In this document: positions 1-8,800 of the stretch, piece after piece
How the letters are laid out: each line of letters begins with the position of its first letter
How positions within the stretch are numbered: position 1 is the first letter of the stretch
DNA from: Planctomycetaceae bacterium
Lineage (GTDB): Bacteria > Planctomycetota > Planctomycetia > Planctomycetales > Planctomycetaceae
DNA: 34,092 nt
Direction of reading: 5' to 3'
NCBI GenBank assembly: GCA_021732415.1
Contig: JAKFVC010000210.1
Span: forward strand, 1-34,092
Notes under the pieces: generated by a model
Told to the model about the DNA's origin: nothing
Seen by the model: only the letters and a program-made list of their open reading frames with translations
The model's database searches: none
Translations under genes and position numbers: made by a program

Positions 1-413
1 AGAAGGGCACAAAGGTCACGAAGAAGGGACAAGACTCAAATCGGCAGAAATGCAGATCGATGTCATTCTCCGGGGCGCTCGACTCGCAGCAGGCGCATCG
101 TGTGCGCCCTCGAACCATCGCGCAGACCGAGCCCACTCTCCCCCGGTACGCCGAACTTCGGTTGTACTCCATGGCAACCGCCGCGAATCCCCGGTCAGTC
201 CCAGATCTCAGCTCAGGGCCCCCATTTCGCCGACTTGCCGCCCAGTGAATCCCGGCCAAACCTCTATTACGCAGGTCACAGTTTGATCATACAGCAAGGC
301 GTCAATCTCACCAAAATGGGCAGCCCCGGACACAGCCAACGTCGGGCTCCTTGCGACTCGCTGAGCCGGGAATATGAAGATGAAAAATCGCCAACCCATC
401 CAGACGAGACGCC
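1..413. other. No convincing gene
   Basis: Open frames here overlap each other and read as low-complexity Pro/Ser/Arg-rich strings with no ribosome-binding site or recognisable domain. The first ~35 bases hold short purine-rich near-repeats (AAGAAGGG-like), possibly the end of a dispersed repeat that continues outside the window. Nothing else is seen. Confidence 0.5.
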
Positions 414-761
414 CTACGGAATGATGTCGTATTCCTTGGGCAATCTCCGCAAATCCGGCTTTCGACCTCGACCGCCCAGAAAGGTGATCGGGAGCAGCAA
501 CGTATTCACCATCAAGATCCGCACGAGAACACCGTAAGTGAAAAACAGATCGAGGTCCCCATCCCAACCGTGCTTTTGCATCTCGGCTTGAGCCCACGAG
601 ACATCCAAAACGATGATGAGCAGAGCGGTAACCGTGTGACCAACAGGGACACTCCACCAGAATCCGTAACGAGCAGTACAGAACGCGATCGCGGCGAAAA
701 TCAGCCACCAGATGATCCCATATGAGGGCAGCGACAGCAAATTCAGCAACAGCACGGTCAT
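414..761 (-). CDS. Small integral membrane protein, function unknown
   Basis: A 115-residue hydrophobic protein with about three membrane segments: one near residues 1-27, one near 35-55 and one near 80-98, followed by a basic tail (GGRGRKPDLRR). I chose the ATG at 761 over the one at 779 because GAGGG lies 6 bases upstream of it and because translation then begins directly with the hydrophobic segment. No family is recognised. It stands alone, divergent from the DUF1559 gene. Location in the inner membrane is inferred from hydrophobicity only. Confidence 0.6.
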   Translation of the reverse strand: MTVLLLNLLSLPSYGIIWWLIFAAIAFCTARYGFWWSVPVGHTVTALLIIVLDVSWAQAEMQKHGWDGDLDLFFTYGVLVRILMVNTLLLPITFLGGRGRKPDLRRLPKEYDIIP

Positions 762-1174
762 TTGTAACCCTCTATTCAATAAAGTGTTGTGTCCTTACCG
801 GTCGGATTGTCCAGATTTTAGTTCAAATCACCATTCTTCAAAAAGGCTTGCCGAATTATCCCAAGACAGTTTGACAATAGACAATCAGCCTGCTGTAATC
901 GAGGTATGTTGATATGACGATTTCGTGAGGTATCGGTAGCTCATTATCCTGCGAACGATTTCCGTTGCCGCCGTGCTTCGGAAATACTCACCGTCTGTAC
1001 TGCCCACATTCCGCCAGTTGATGAATTTGCTTGAAGCCTGAGTTCAGTCGCTCCCCAATTTTCCTATCGCGTATCGCAGACCGCCACTGCTCGGGCGGAA
1101 GACTGCGCTCGCAGGTCCGTTTGATTGCTATTTGTCTTGGTCTTTACGCCAACCTGTTCAGAAGGAGCAAATTG

Positions 1175-2167
1175 ATGGTCCGTCCCAGAAATGGATTTAC
1201 GCTGATTGAGTTGCTGGTCTCAATCGCGATTATCGCCACACTGATTGCCTTATTGCTGCCGGCAGTGCAGCAAGCGCGCGAAGCCGCTCGACGCAGCCAG
1301 TGCAGCAATAATCTGAAACAGTTCGGCCTGGCCTTCCACAACTACCAAAGCACCTGCCGAGTCTTCCCGCCGGGCGCCATGGGGACCGGCTGGCATTCCA
1401 GTGCCTTCATGCATCTGCTTCCGTATATGGACTTCGCGCCCCTCTACAACACATTGAATTTTCAAGGAGTCAGCCCGGGCGGCATTCCCTACGGTGGTGA
1501 TACCAGTAACGACGTCGCACTGTCGAACGTCTCGCCGCCGCTGTTCCATTGCCCCTCGTCCGATCTGTCCAAGGTGGCCGCGTTCAACACGTCTCGCAAG
1601 ATTACGACGGTCAGCTATAAGGTCATCTGTGGTTCCTGGACGGACAATCGGTCTCCCGCTCGCTCGTATCTGACCAACAAAGGGTACGTATCGTTTAACG
1701 GCGTGCTGCCGATGAATACCGCCATCGACCTGGCGGCCATCACGGACGGCAGTTCCAACACGATCATGCTCGGTGAGCAATCCGGATCAGTCAAATCGGC
1801 CTCGGGACAAGCCCTCGATTTTCGCGGCTCTTCGACGGAAGGTGCCTGGATGGGGACCGATCTGTCAGGCACTCCCGGCAACGGTGCCTCAGGCGATTCT
1901 TACAACACCACCACGGTGCGCTACCCGATCGGCTATAAAGGCTTTACCGGCTCGCGGTCCGATGGCTTCAATGTGAACGACCTGACCGCCGTACCGCTGG
2001 TGGCGTTCCCTCCCGGCCAGAATCAACCGTTCAATTCGGTTCACACCGGTGGAGCGTACGTCCTGCGAGCCGACGGCGGCACGCGATTCCTCAGCTCCTC
2101 GATCGATCTGTCGATTCTGCTCAAACTGGCCCAGCGCGACGACGGCAATATTTTGGACGATTACTAA
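1175..2167 (+). CDS. DUF1559 domain protein with type IV prepilin-like N-terminus
   Basis: A 330-residue member of the large planctomycete DUF1559 family. The N-terminus is a prepilin signal, NG-FTLIELLV, with cleavage expected after Gly7 and Glu at position 5 of the mature form. A hydrophobic helix follows, then the family motif PAVQQAREAARRSQC. Near the C-terminus is the H-X9-DG motif (HTGGAYVLRADG). The ATG at 1175 is supported by AAGGAG 7 bases upstream; an in-frame ATG at 1031 would put about 48 unrelated residues before the signal. Family members are thought to be exported pilin-like or surface proteins, with no established biochemical role. A long palindrome and then a lipoprotein gene follow, a common planctomycete pairing. 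Confidence 0.95.
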   Translation: MVRPRNGFTLIELLVSIAIIATLIALLLPAVQQAREAARRSQCSNNLKQFGLAFHNYQSTCRVFPPGAMGTGWHSSAFMHLLPYMDFAPLYNTLNFQGVSPGGIPYGGDTSNDVALSNVSPPLFHCPSSDLSKVAAFNTSRKITTVSYKVICGSWTDNRSPARSYLTNKGYVSFNGVLPMNTAIDLAAITDGSSNTIMLGEQSGSVKSASGQALDFRGSSTEGAWMGTDLSGTPGNGASGDSYNTTTVRYPIGYKGFTGSRSDGFNVNDLTAVPLVAFPPGQNQPFNSVHTGGAYVLRADGGTRFLSSSIDLSILLKLAQRDDGNILDDY

Positions 2168-2261
2168 TTGCGATGGCCTGCTAACTAGGTGCTTGCGCGA
2201 TACGAAGGTATCGGAGACTGAGAGTCTCACGGCAAAGACGGATTGCCTCATACTCGCCGAT

Positions 2262-2497
2262 CAGGCCCCCGTCGGGCTTGTCCCGGCGGAGCCCTGACTG
2301 ACCAGCTACCAGAGCGAAACGCGCTTGTCCCTCAACGCGTAGTCTCCGATGCCCCCTGCCGCCGTGAGTAAGAATTGACAAACCAGCGACTGGAAGGCGG
2401 CAGGGGGCATCGGAGACGTAAAGGTTGAGAACTCGGCAAAACTCTCGGGTGGTAGCTGGCCAGTCAGCACTCCGTCGGGGCGAGCCCGACGGTGGTG
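2262..2497. repeat. Nested long palindrome
   Basis: This intergenic element folds back on itself. The core is a perfect 22-bp inverted repeat (2342-2363 and 2396-2417, ending in GGCGGCAGGGGGCATCGGAG on the right) around a 32-base loop. The homology continues imperfectly outward: CCGTCGGGCTTGTCCC and CTGACTGACCAGCTACCA on the left match the reverse complement of the right side with few mismatches. It lies between the DUF1559 gene and the lipoprotein gene. It may act as a terminator or be a non-autonomous palindromic repeat. Confidence 0.85.
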
Positions 2498-2592
2498 ATT
2501 CCGAATAGGTATTGTTGGGCATTCTAAATCTCATTTCAACGGCAAAGCAGGCCCGATCGCCTGCTCTGCCTGTTTCTCATTCAGGACCGACA

Positions 2593-3039
2593 ATGACTGC
2601 ACTACGCCAATTCGTTCCGTTCGCCTTACTCCCTCTGTTGATCGCAGCCGGCTGCGGCGAATCGAAGATTCCAACCGGCAAACTGTCCGGCAAAGTGACC
2701 TACAAAGCCGAGCCCGTCACCGAGGGCACCGTAACCTTCCGCAACAACGAACAAGGCACGGTCGCAGCCGGCAAATTGGATGCAGCGGGCGAATACCACC
2801 TGCTATTTGGCGGCGGCCCCGAGGTCCCCGCAGGGGATTACGTCATCACCATCACACCGCCGGAAGCGCATGTCCCGATTGCCTCGGAACTGGTTTCGGC
2901 TGGCGGACAAGTCCCGGTCGTCAACGGCCAGCGAGCGTTCCCCAACATCCCTGCGAAATACCGCAGTTTCAACACATCGGGGCTGACGAAGACCATTGAC
3001 GAGGGGGAGAACTCCTGCGAAATCTCGCTCGATGAATGA
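2593..3039 (+). CDS. Small lipoprotein, carboxypeptidase regulatory-like (transthyretin-like) domain
   Basis: A 148-residue predicted lipoprotein. The signal peptide is residues 1-20 with the lipobox IAAGC and lipidated Cys21. The rest resembles planctomycete transthyretin-like/carboxypeptidase-regulatory beta-sandwich domains: GKVTYKAEPVTEGTVTF, then a GEYHL strand and PAGDYVITITPP, ending in AKYRSFNTSGLT and a polar tail. The ATG at 2593 is chosen because AGGA lies about 6 bases upstream and the signal peptide starts there. Such proteins often sit next to DUF1559 genes, as here, and are presumed to be anchored on the periplasmic side of a membrane. Their role is unknown. A degraded second copy of its C-terminus lies at 5585-5702. 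Confidence 0.9.
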   Translation: MTALRQFVPFALLPLLIAAGCGESKIPTGKLSGKVTYKAEPVTEGTVTFRNNEQGTVAAGKLDAAGEYHLLFGGGPEVPAGDYVITITPPEAHVPIASELVSAGGQVPVVNGQRAFPNIPAKYRSFNTSGLTKTIDEGENSCEISLDE

Positions 3040-3134
3040 GCCGAGGGGGGTAGTAGCTATCTGGGGGGAAATTGGAAACCGCCCCAGTTGGGATTGTTCC
3101 AACGGAGCTACGCCGTGAAGGATATTTCGACGTC

Positions 3135-3220
3135 ATGGGAGGGTGAGGCTCCCGCCGAACCTCAAGCGTCTCTCGGCCCTCGCCAGACTATGCGGTTCGG
3201 CAGGAGCCTCACCCTCCCAT
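3135..3220. repeat. Inverted repeat, 27-bp arms
   Basis: Arms 3135-3161 and 3194-3220 pair over 27 bp with one mismatch. The core is GGGAGGGTGAGGCTCC, with a 32-base loop. It lies about 100 bp after the lipoprotein stop codon. No U-tract follows, so a simple intrinsic terminator is not obvious. It may be a dispersed planctomycete palindrome. Confidence 0.85.
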
Positions 3221-3450
3221 CGCCTCGAATCACAAATGAAAGCTGATTTCTGCAGAAATCACTGACAAGAATCCTTTACAGCGTAACCAACCGGGGCGTT
3301 TTCGAAATGCCCGACCAAATGCCGGCTACCCCCGATCCGACTCCACAATAACAATCTGTTTACCTCCGCTCCCATTCGTAGTATAAGCAGTCATGCACAG
3401 CCTGGATTGATTTCTGGGCCGGTCAATTTCGAGTGGAGTGACTCGCCAGC

Positions 3451-3549
3451 ATGGCACAGCCACGAATTCAAATCACGTGGTGGTTTTGGATCCCATTCCT
3501 GCTGCTCGTGCTCTGGCTCCTTTCGCTACTGATTCCCACTCTTCACTGA
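3451..3549 (+). CDS. Possible 32-residue single-pass membrane peptide
   Basis: A short frame encodes a 32-residue peptide: MAQPRIQITWWFWIPF followed by a run of leucines and a short polar end. It would form one membrane helix. It ends 28 bases before the start of another small membrane protein, so the two could be co-transcribed. The ribosome-binding site is poor (GGAG about 16 bases upstream). No family is recognised, and chance is a real alternative. Confidence 0.3.
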   Translation: MAQPRIQITWWFWIPFLLLVLWLLSLLIPTLH

Positions 3550-3577
3550 GCATGGCGTCCCGTTGGGAGTCGCGATC

Positions 3578-3829
3578 ATGGACGAACAGAGAAAGCCAAT
3601 CCCGTGGTACTGGTGGACAGTCGCCGGGTTACTGTTGCTTGTGGCGTATCCGCTGAGCCTGGGGCCCATGGGGTGGCTCTTTACACACTCGGAGCTCCAG
3701 CACAGCGACTGGGCATGCGGCGCCATCGAGTGCGTGTACTGGCCACTCGTAGAACTGGTTGAAATTTCGCCAGATTTCAGAGCTGTCGCCATACGATATC
3801 TCGACCTTTGGTTTGATTGTGCGTTGTAG
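3578..3829 (+). CDS. Small WYWW-motif membrane protein (paralogue of the gene at 13676)
   Basis: An 83-residue protein beginning MDEQRKPIPWYWWTVAG, then a hydrophobic segment (residues ~12-36) and PLSLGP, then a Trp/Cys-containing tail. The same N-terminus, at protein and DNA level, occurs at 13676 in the integrated element (MTEQRKSIPWYWWTVAV, PLSAGP). This shared conservation makes the frame credible. I start at 3578 because the similarity to the paralogue begins exactly there. The function is unknown; a single membrane anchor with a short exposed domain is likely. Confidence 0.65.
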   Translation: MDEQRKPIPWYWWTVAGLLLLVAYPLSLGPMGWLFTHSELQHSDWACGAIECVYWPLVELVEISPDFRAVAIRYLDLWFDCAL

Positions 3830-4069
3830 CAGCTCGAGTCGCGCATTCAGGTTCGAGCAGCCCTCTCCTTTCTCTGGTTGGTCAGAACGCACAATGAGTG
3901 CTGAAAACGCACACTTCGTGCGATAAACGTCCACTACGTGACACGACAGACTGCTTTTCCAAATCCAGTCGGTGTCCAGTGGAACGGTTATACAGACTGT
4001 ATGGCCTGGATCGCTTGGACTCAGAACTCGATTGGCTTCGGCACGGACGTTGCTTTGACGTCTTGAATC

Positions 4070-4378
4070 ATGATTCATAACTCCGCTGCTACCGATTGGT
4101 CGTTGACTCGTGAACGCATCTATCAGCGTTTTCTGGGCAGACTCCCCAGGCACAAGCGCGAGCCCCTCGATCTGGTGGACTTGATTCACCATCAATTTCC
4201 GCAATGGACGTGGATGGATATCGCCCGCTGGATGGACGGTTCAAAAACACCCACCGCCCAGCAGCACGCCAAGCTGCTGCAATGGGAACAGGCGCTGAAT
4301 GCTCCGCTACGCTCTTCGAGTTCCCTCGATCTCGCACCCGGTGATCGCGTCTTGGAACTTATTGGCCAAGAGCTGTGA
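4070..4378 (+). CDS. Hypothetical protein, 102 aa
   Basis: A 102-residue soluble, largely helical protein with ordinary composition: RERIYQRFLGRLPRHKREP, then a Trp-rich stretch (FPQWTWMDIARWMDG), then LLQWEQALNAPL. The length, lack of low-complexity sequence and stop just before a palindrome support a real gene. No clear ribosome-binding site precedes the ATG. No family is recognised. The reverse strand also has a long open frame here (3629-4204), which I judge to be a shadow. Confidence 0.45.
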   Translation: MIHNSAATDWSLTRERIYQRFLGRLPRHKREPLDLVDLIHHQFPQWTWMDIARWMDGSKTPTAQQHAKLLQWEQALNAPLRSSSSLDLAPGDRVLELIGQEL

Positions 4379-4459
4379 ATCACGGGGGTGATGAAACGGT
4401 TGAATTTGGCGGAGATAGAGTTCCTCCGAGATTCGTAACGCTCGTCAGCTGCATAAATT

Positions 4460-4680
4460 CCCCGAAGGGGATATGTATCATAGCCCAGGGTTGCCCGCTC
4501 CGGCGGGCTACCCTGGGTCATGAATTCGGATCGACATTTACCCTGTAAGGGTTACTTCTTCGGTCTTCAGGGAATCGCGAGCGCTAACCCTTACAGGGTA
4601 GGACGACCTCTTGGGGGCCATACCCAGGGTAGCCCGCAGGAGCGGGCAACCCTGGGCTATGATGCATAACCCCGTTGGGG
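4460..4680. repeat. Nested long palindrome
   Basis: The outer arms 4460-4518 and 4622-4680 are near-perfect inverted copies, containing CATAGCCCAGGGTTGCCCGC and its complement. An inner perfect 16-bp inverted repeat lies at 4539-4554 (TACCCTGTAAGGGTTA) and 4585-4600. The outermost bases are themselves small palindromes (CCCCGAAGGGG). It fills the gap between the 102-aa gene and the convergent SRAP gene, so it could terminate both. The design resembles the elements at 2262 and 31851. Confidence 0.9.
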
Positions 4681-4825
4681 TATTTATTCAATATTGCGAC
4701 TTGAATGTGAAACAGATTTCCGACCAACCTGCATAGCAAGTAAATTCAACTTTTCCCGTTTTTCATCACCCCAGACCAGTCCCCGTTGCAACGCCCAATC
4801 AAATCGGGGCGCCTAAACAGCGAGA

Positions 4826-5503
4826 TCAGTCAAACAGTCCCCGTTGTTGCTTCACGGGTTGGATACATCTGGGGGAATCTTCCTTATGGATGTTCCCCAC
4901 GGGATTCCGTGCCAGCCAGTCATCCGGACAGGGCGCGAAAAGGTGCTGCAGCGTTTTCCCGTCCGTGGTCGCTGGATCAAGCCATTCCGCGAAGGTGTCA
5001 GGGGATAGAATCACGGGCATGCGATCGTGGAACTGTTCCATGAACCCATTGGCCCGAGTGGTCACGATCGCACAGGACTCAAGCTCGTTGTCGTCTTCAT
5101 CAATCCACATTTCCCACAAACCCGCGAACGACAACAGGCTGTGGTCCGTTCGGAAAATGTGCCACTTCTGTTTGGTGTGTTTCGAAGTACTCTCGAACTC
5201 GAAAAAACCACTAGCGGGGATAATGCACCGTCGACGCTTCAGGGCCTCGCGAAATGAGGGCTTCGTCGCGACGGTTTCAGACCGGGCATTGATATTCGCT
5301 TCCGTACGAGAATCAGCCCATCCCGGAATCAATCCCCACTGCGTCAGGACCACTTCACGGGTACCATCCGGATTCTGGCGGATCGTCGGTACAGCGTGAG
5401 TCGGCCGGATGTTGAAACTCGGCTGGAATTCAATCGCCCGCAGGGTAGCAAAGACTTCCATCAACTCGGCGGCAGTAGCATCCAGATGATAAACGCTACA
5501 CAT
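4826..5503 (-). CDS. yedK: SOS response-associated peptidase family protein (SRAP / YedK / HMCES)
   Basis: A 225-residue SRAP-domain protein. The family binds abasic sites in single-stranded DNA and forms a stable thiazolidine crosslink through its N-terminal cysteine, shielding the lesion during replication. The hallmarks are visible: Cys2 after Met removal (MCSVYH), Asn31 in NIRPT, Asn72 in NARSET, Glu102 in SGFFEF and His159 in HDRMPV. I start at 5503 rather than the ATG at 5512 because Cys must be residue 2 for the chemistry. The length is typical. It is a single gene between the palindrome at 4460 and the pseudogene fragment at 5585, with no sign of SOS control read here. Confidence 0.95.
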   Translation of the reverse strand: MCSVYHLDATAAELMEVFATLRAIEFQPSFNIRPTHAVPTIRQNPDGTREVVLTQWGLIPGWADSRTEANINARSETVATKPSFREALKRRRCIIPASGFFEFESTSKHTKQKWHIFRTDHSLLSFAGLWEMWIDEDDNELESCAIVTTRANGFMEQFHDRMPVILSPDTFAEWLDPATTDGKTLQHLFAPCPDDWLARNPVGNIHKEDSPRCIQPVKQQRGLFD

Positions 5504-5584
5504 CGGTATCATCCTCCCTGAGGGAAGAACAAGGTGTCGGCAGCCAAATGCCCTTTTTGGTTGCTGGCACCGTTTCCTCCCCCC

Positions 5585-5702
5585 GTCAACGGCCAGCGTA
5601 CATCCCCCAGCATCCCAGCAAAATACCGCAGTTTCAACACCTCGGGACTTAAGAGGACGATCGATGAGGGAGAGAACTCCTGTAAAATCGCGTTAGATGA
5701 AT
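5585..5702 (+). pseudogene. Decayed C-terminal fragment of the transthyretin-like lipoprotein
   Basis: The + strand encodes VNGQRTSPSIPAKYRSFNTS and then a TIDEGENSC-containing stretch, closely matching the last ~39 residues of the lipoprotein at 2593-3039. The parent stop codon TGA has become TGG, so the frame runs on into unrelated sequence. The N-terminal signal and beta-sandwich are missing. Similarity at DNA level appears to continue slightly past the old stop (GCCCCAGT in both). It lies in the 340-bp gap between two minus-strand genes and is probably a duplication remnant. Confidence 0.8.
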
Positions 5703-5844
5703 GGATCGGTCTAAGGACCTGCCCCAGTCTGCAGCAGTAGGGCCGTTCTTCTCCCTGTCGCGACTTGTTGCGCCAGACCCATTGACAAATGCTGAATTCC
5801 GCGGGAACTCGCATACAGAAAAAGTGATCTCCTCGGCAAAACAT

Positions 5845-8800
5845 TTAGACGATTTTGACATGGAAGCGGTTGATCGATTGGTCGGCGCCTCCGGTCGCGC
5901 TCCTGGAGAATGCGGGGGACTTTACCGTGACCTTGCCGATGCTGGTGTCGGCGAGGATGCCGTAGTCGGCGGCGCCTTCCGGGGTTGATGTGTCGATACT
6001 CTCGAGAGCGACTGCGGTGACGACTTTCGCGGCGATCAGGCTGTTTGAGAACAGGCCGTTGATCTTGATGGACTTGATGACCAAGGCGGGAGCGAACGTG
6101 CCGCCGGACATCGGGTGGGTAAAATCGGCGGGGGTGTAGCCGGCACTGATGCCCGAACGCGTCATGGCTTCGGCGGTGATGGTGCCGATGCCGCCGGCGC
6201 CGCTGTAGACCGAGAAGATCGCGTCCAGGATCGAACCGGCGATCGTCGCCTTGTTAAGGGTGTTCTTGCCGGCCGCGATGCCCTGGCCGGAGAGGAACAC
6301 GTTGGATGACATGTTGCCCTTGATGGACAGGGTCTGGATGCTGGTGCCGAAGATATTGCTGTGGCCCATGCTGGCGGCGGTTAGTGTCTTCACGCCACTA
6401 CGCAGCGTGATCGTCGTGTCGTCCTGCACCCGGTTGAAGGTCATCTTGATGAATTGACTGGGACTGCCGCCCAGGGTGATGTCGGCTCCGTTGAGAACGT
6501 CGTGGAGCGCGAATGTTAAGACGCTGCCGCCCAGGTCGATGCCGGTGCCGGTCAGATTGGCTTTGGCTCCGGCCAGGGTTTTCAGGCCGCCGGTGCCGGT
6601 AATCGAACCGATGTTGGCGAAGCCGTCGCCCCCGTGTGCGGTGACGGCGATGGTCAAGGTGCTGGAGGTGTTGGTGCCGGTCAGGATGATCTGGATCGGT
6701 CCCTTGCCGTTGCCGTCCGGGTCGTCGAGCGACAAGGCAACGCTTCCCGAGCCCTTCAGCGTTACTGAGACGACGTCTCCGTCGCTCTCGATGATCTGGG
6801 TGCCGGTGACGGTGGTGTCTTCATCGACAATCGTGACCGTCGCCACCGTGTTGTTGCCGAGGAGGTCGTAGCCGCTGGGGTCGGTGAGCGTCACCGTGAA
6901 CGTTTCGTTGCCTTCATCGAGGCCGTCATCAACGATGGGCACATGGATGGTGGCGGTCGTCTGGCCGTCTGCGAAGAGGACGCTGTCGAAGCGGGTCAGA
7001 TAGTCGGTGTTGGCGGTCGCGCTGCCCGCGGTGGTGCGGAAAATCATGGCAAACGTGCCGTTCGAGCCGCCAAGGCGTTCGACCGTGATATCGGCTTCTG
7101 TGGCCCCTTCCGCAACACTGACATTTGTGACACTAAACTGGAAACTGCCCGGCAGGAAGGCGCCCGGCGAGATAAAGATGTCTGACTTTTGCTCGCCGTA
7201 GAACAGGAAATCGTTCAGGTCGACAATGCCTGGCGCGAGGTCGGTGGCCCGGCTGGTAAATATGACAAACGAGCCGGAGGGGGTGATGCTTGGGTTTTCC
7301 GATTGCGAATTGCCAGTGACATTGCCATGGACACTGAGCGCTGTCGTCGTTTGCGTCCACACATCCCGGAGAAACACATCCTTGTTGACGAATGCAGGCT
7401 GATTGGTGTCGATGAGCCCGTCTACCAGGTTCGTGGAGTTGCTTGTGAACGTGACGAAGCGGCCATTGCGACTGATCGACGATCCCTGCGCCAAACCGCC
7501 TTCATTTCCCATGGCCTGGTTGGTGGGATCGAGGCTGATTGGGATCATTTGCTGTTGTTGAATGTCGTACAGAAACACGTCGTAATAGTTGTTCGTATCC
7601 GTGATGCCGTCGACCATGTCGGGCAACGTCGTATCGAAGAGCAGGTATTGACCATCTGGCGTCAGATCACTGATCGATGAAGAGTGGGACCCCGCCAGGC
7701 TGCTGTCGCCGCGAATAATGGTCGTGATCCCCGCATACATATCACGGATGAAGGCGTTATCGTAGTGGAGCGGATTGACCAGTCCCTGTACGACATCTTC
7801 CGCGCCGGCGTAGAAAGCGACCAGCCTCCCGTCGTCAGTCACCGGATATGTGCCACCGGGAGTATCGTCGAACGTGGAATTTCCCGCTTGATTGACGGAG
7901 ACCAGTTTCGTCGCCCCTGTGTCCAGGTCGCGCCAGATCAAATCCACCTGCTCTTCCGGTCGAAAGGTGTCGCCATCGATAAGATCGTGGTGGAACCGGG
8001 GTGGATCACTGTCAATTCCTGTGACAACGTCCGTGACCGAGGTGGTCGTCGGATAGACGACGAAGCGGCCATTGGTACTGATCGTAAAATGAGTATAGGT
8101 CAGACCGGCATTCGAAGCCGTGCCATCCAGTGCCTGGCTGACGAGGATGGTCTGCTGCTCGAGCAGGTCATAACGATAAAGATCCATGGACTCATTCGTG
8201 TCGACACCGTCCTCGACGATGTCGTTGGCATTGGTTTTAAAGAAGACATACCGGCCGTCGTCACTGATCTGGCCATCGTACCCGAACTCGGGGACCACAT
8301 TTCCGGTGGTGTTGGCGACTCGACTGCTACTCACCAGGAGCGTTTGATTCGTCAATTGATCGAAGAGGAAGAAATCCACGGCATGCCCATTCGCATCGGT
8401 CACTCCCGCCACCAGATCTGTCGCGCGGCTCGAATACAGAATGAAGCGTCCATCTGCACTGATATCCTCAAGTAGCGATCCGCCATTGCCGCTGGCCGTT
8501 CCCGACACATTGCGACTGATCAACCGGGTCGTCTCCGTCAGGCGATCTCGCACGAAGATGTCCGAGATGTTAGCCGCATCAGATTCGGCTTCGGGAGCAT
8601 TCCCGTCGACAAACCCGGCCACGAGATTAGTAGACCCACTGGTGAACGCGACAAACCGGCCATCGTCGCTGATCAGGGTGTGACCGATGCTGGCATTGCC
8701 TGTGCCACTGCCGTCGCTATTGATGGTAATCAGCCCCAGGCCGTCGTTATCGCGGATCATTAAGAGGGCCTCGCTGGGTGATCCCAACGAGGAACCGGGG

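Noticed and set aside
208-708. A 166-codon minus-strand open frame
   Set aside because: It overlaps the small membrane protein at 414-761, which has a good ribosome-binding site and clear membrane helices. The longer frame has neither.
3629-4204. A 191-codon minus-strand open frame
   Set aside because: It runs antisense through the WYWW gene and the 102-aa gene, has no ribosome-binding site, and its sequence lacks domain character.
7684-8475. A 263-codon + strand open frame
   Set aside because: It is antisense to the giant propeller protein, whose repeats and Calx-beta domains are clear on the other strand. The + strand reading has no recognisable domain.
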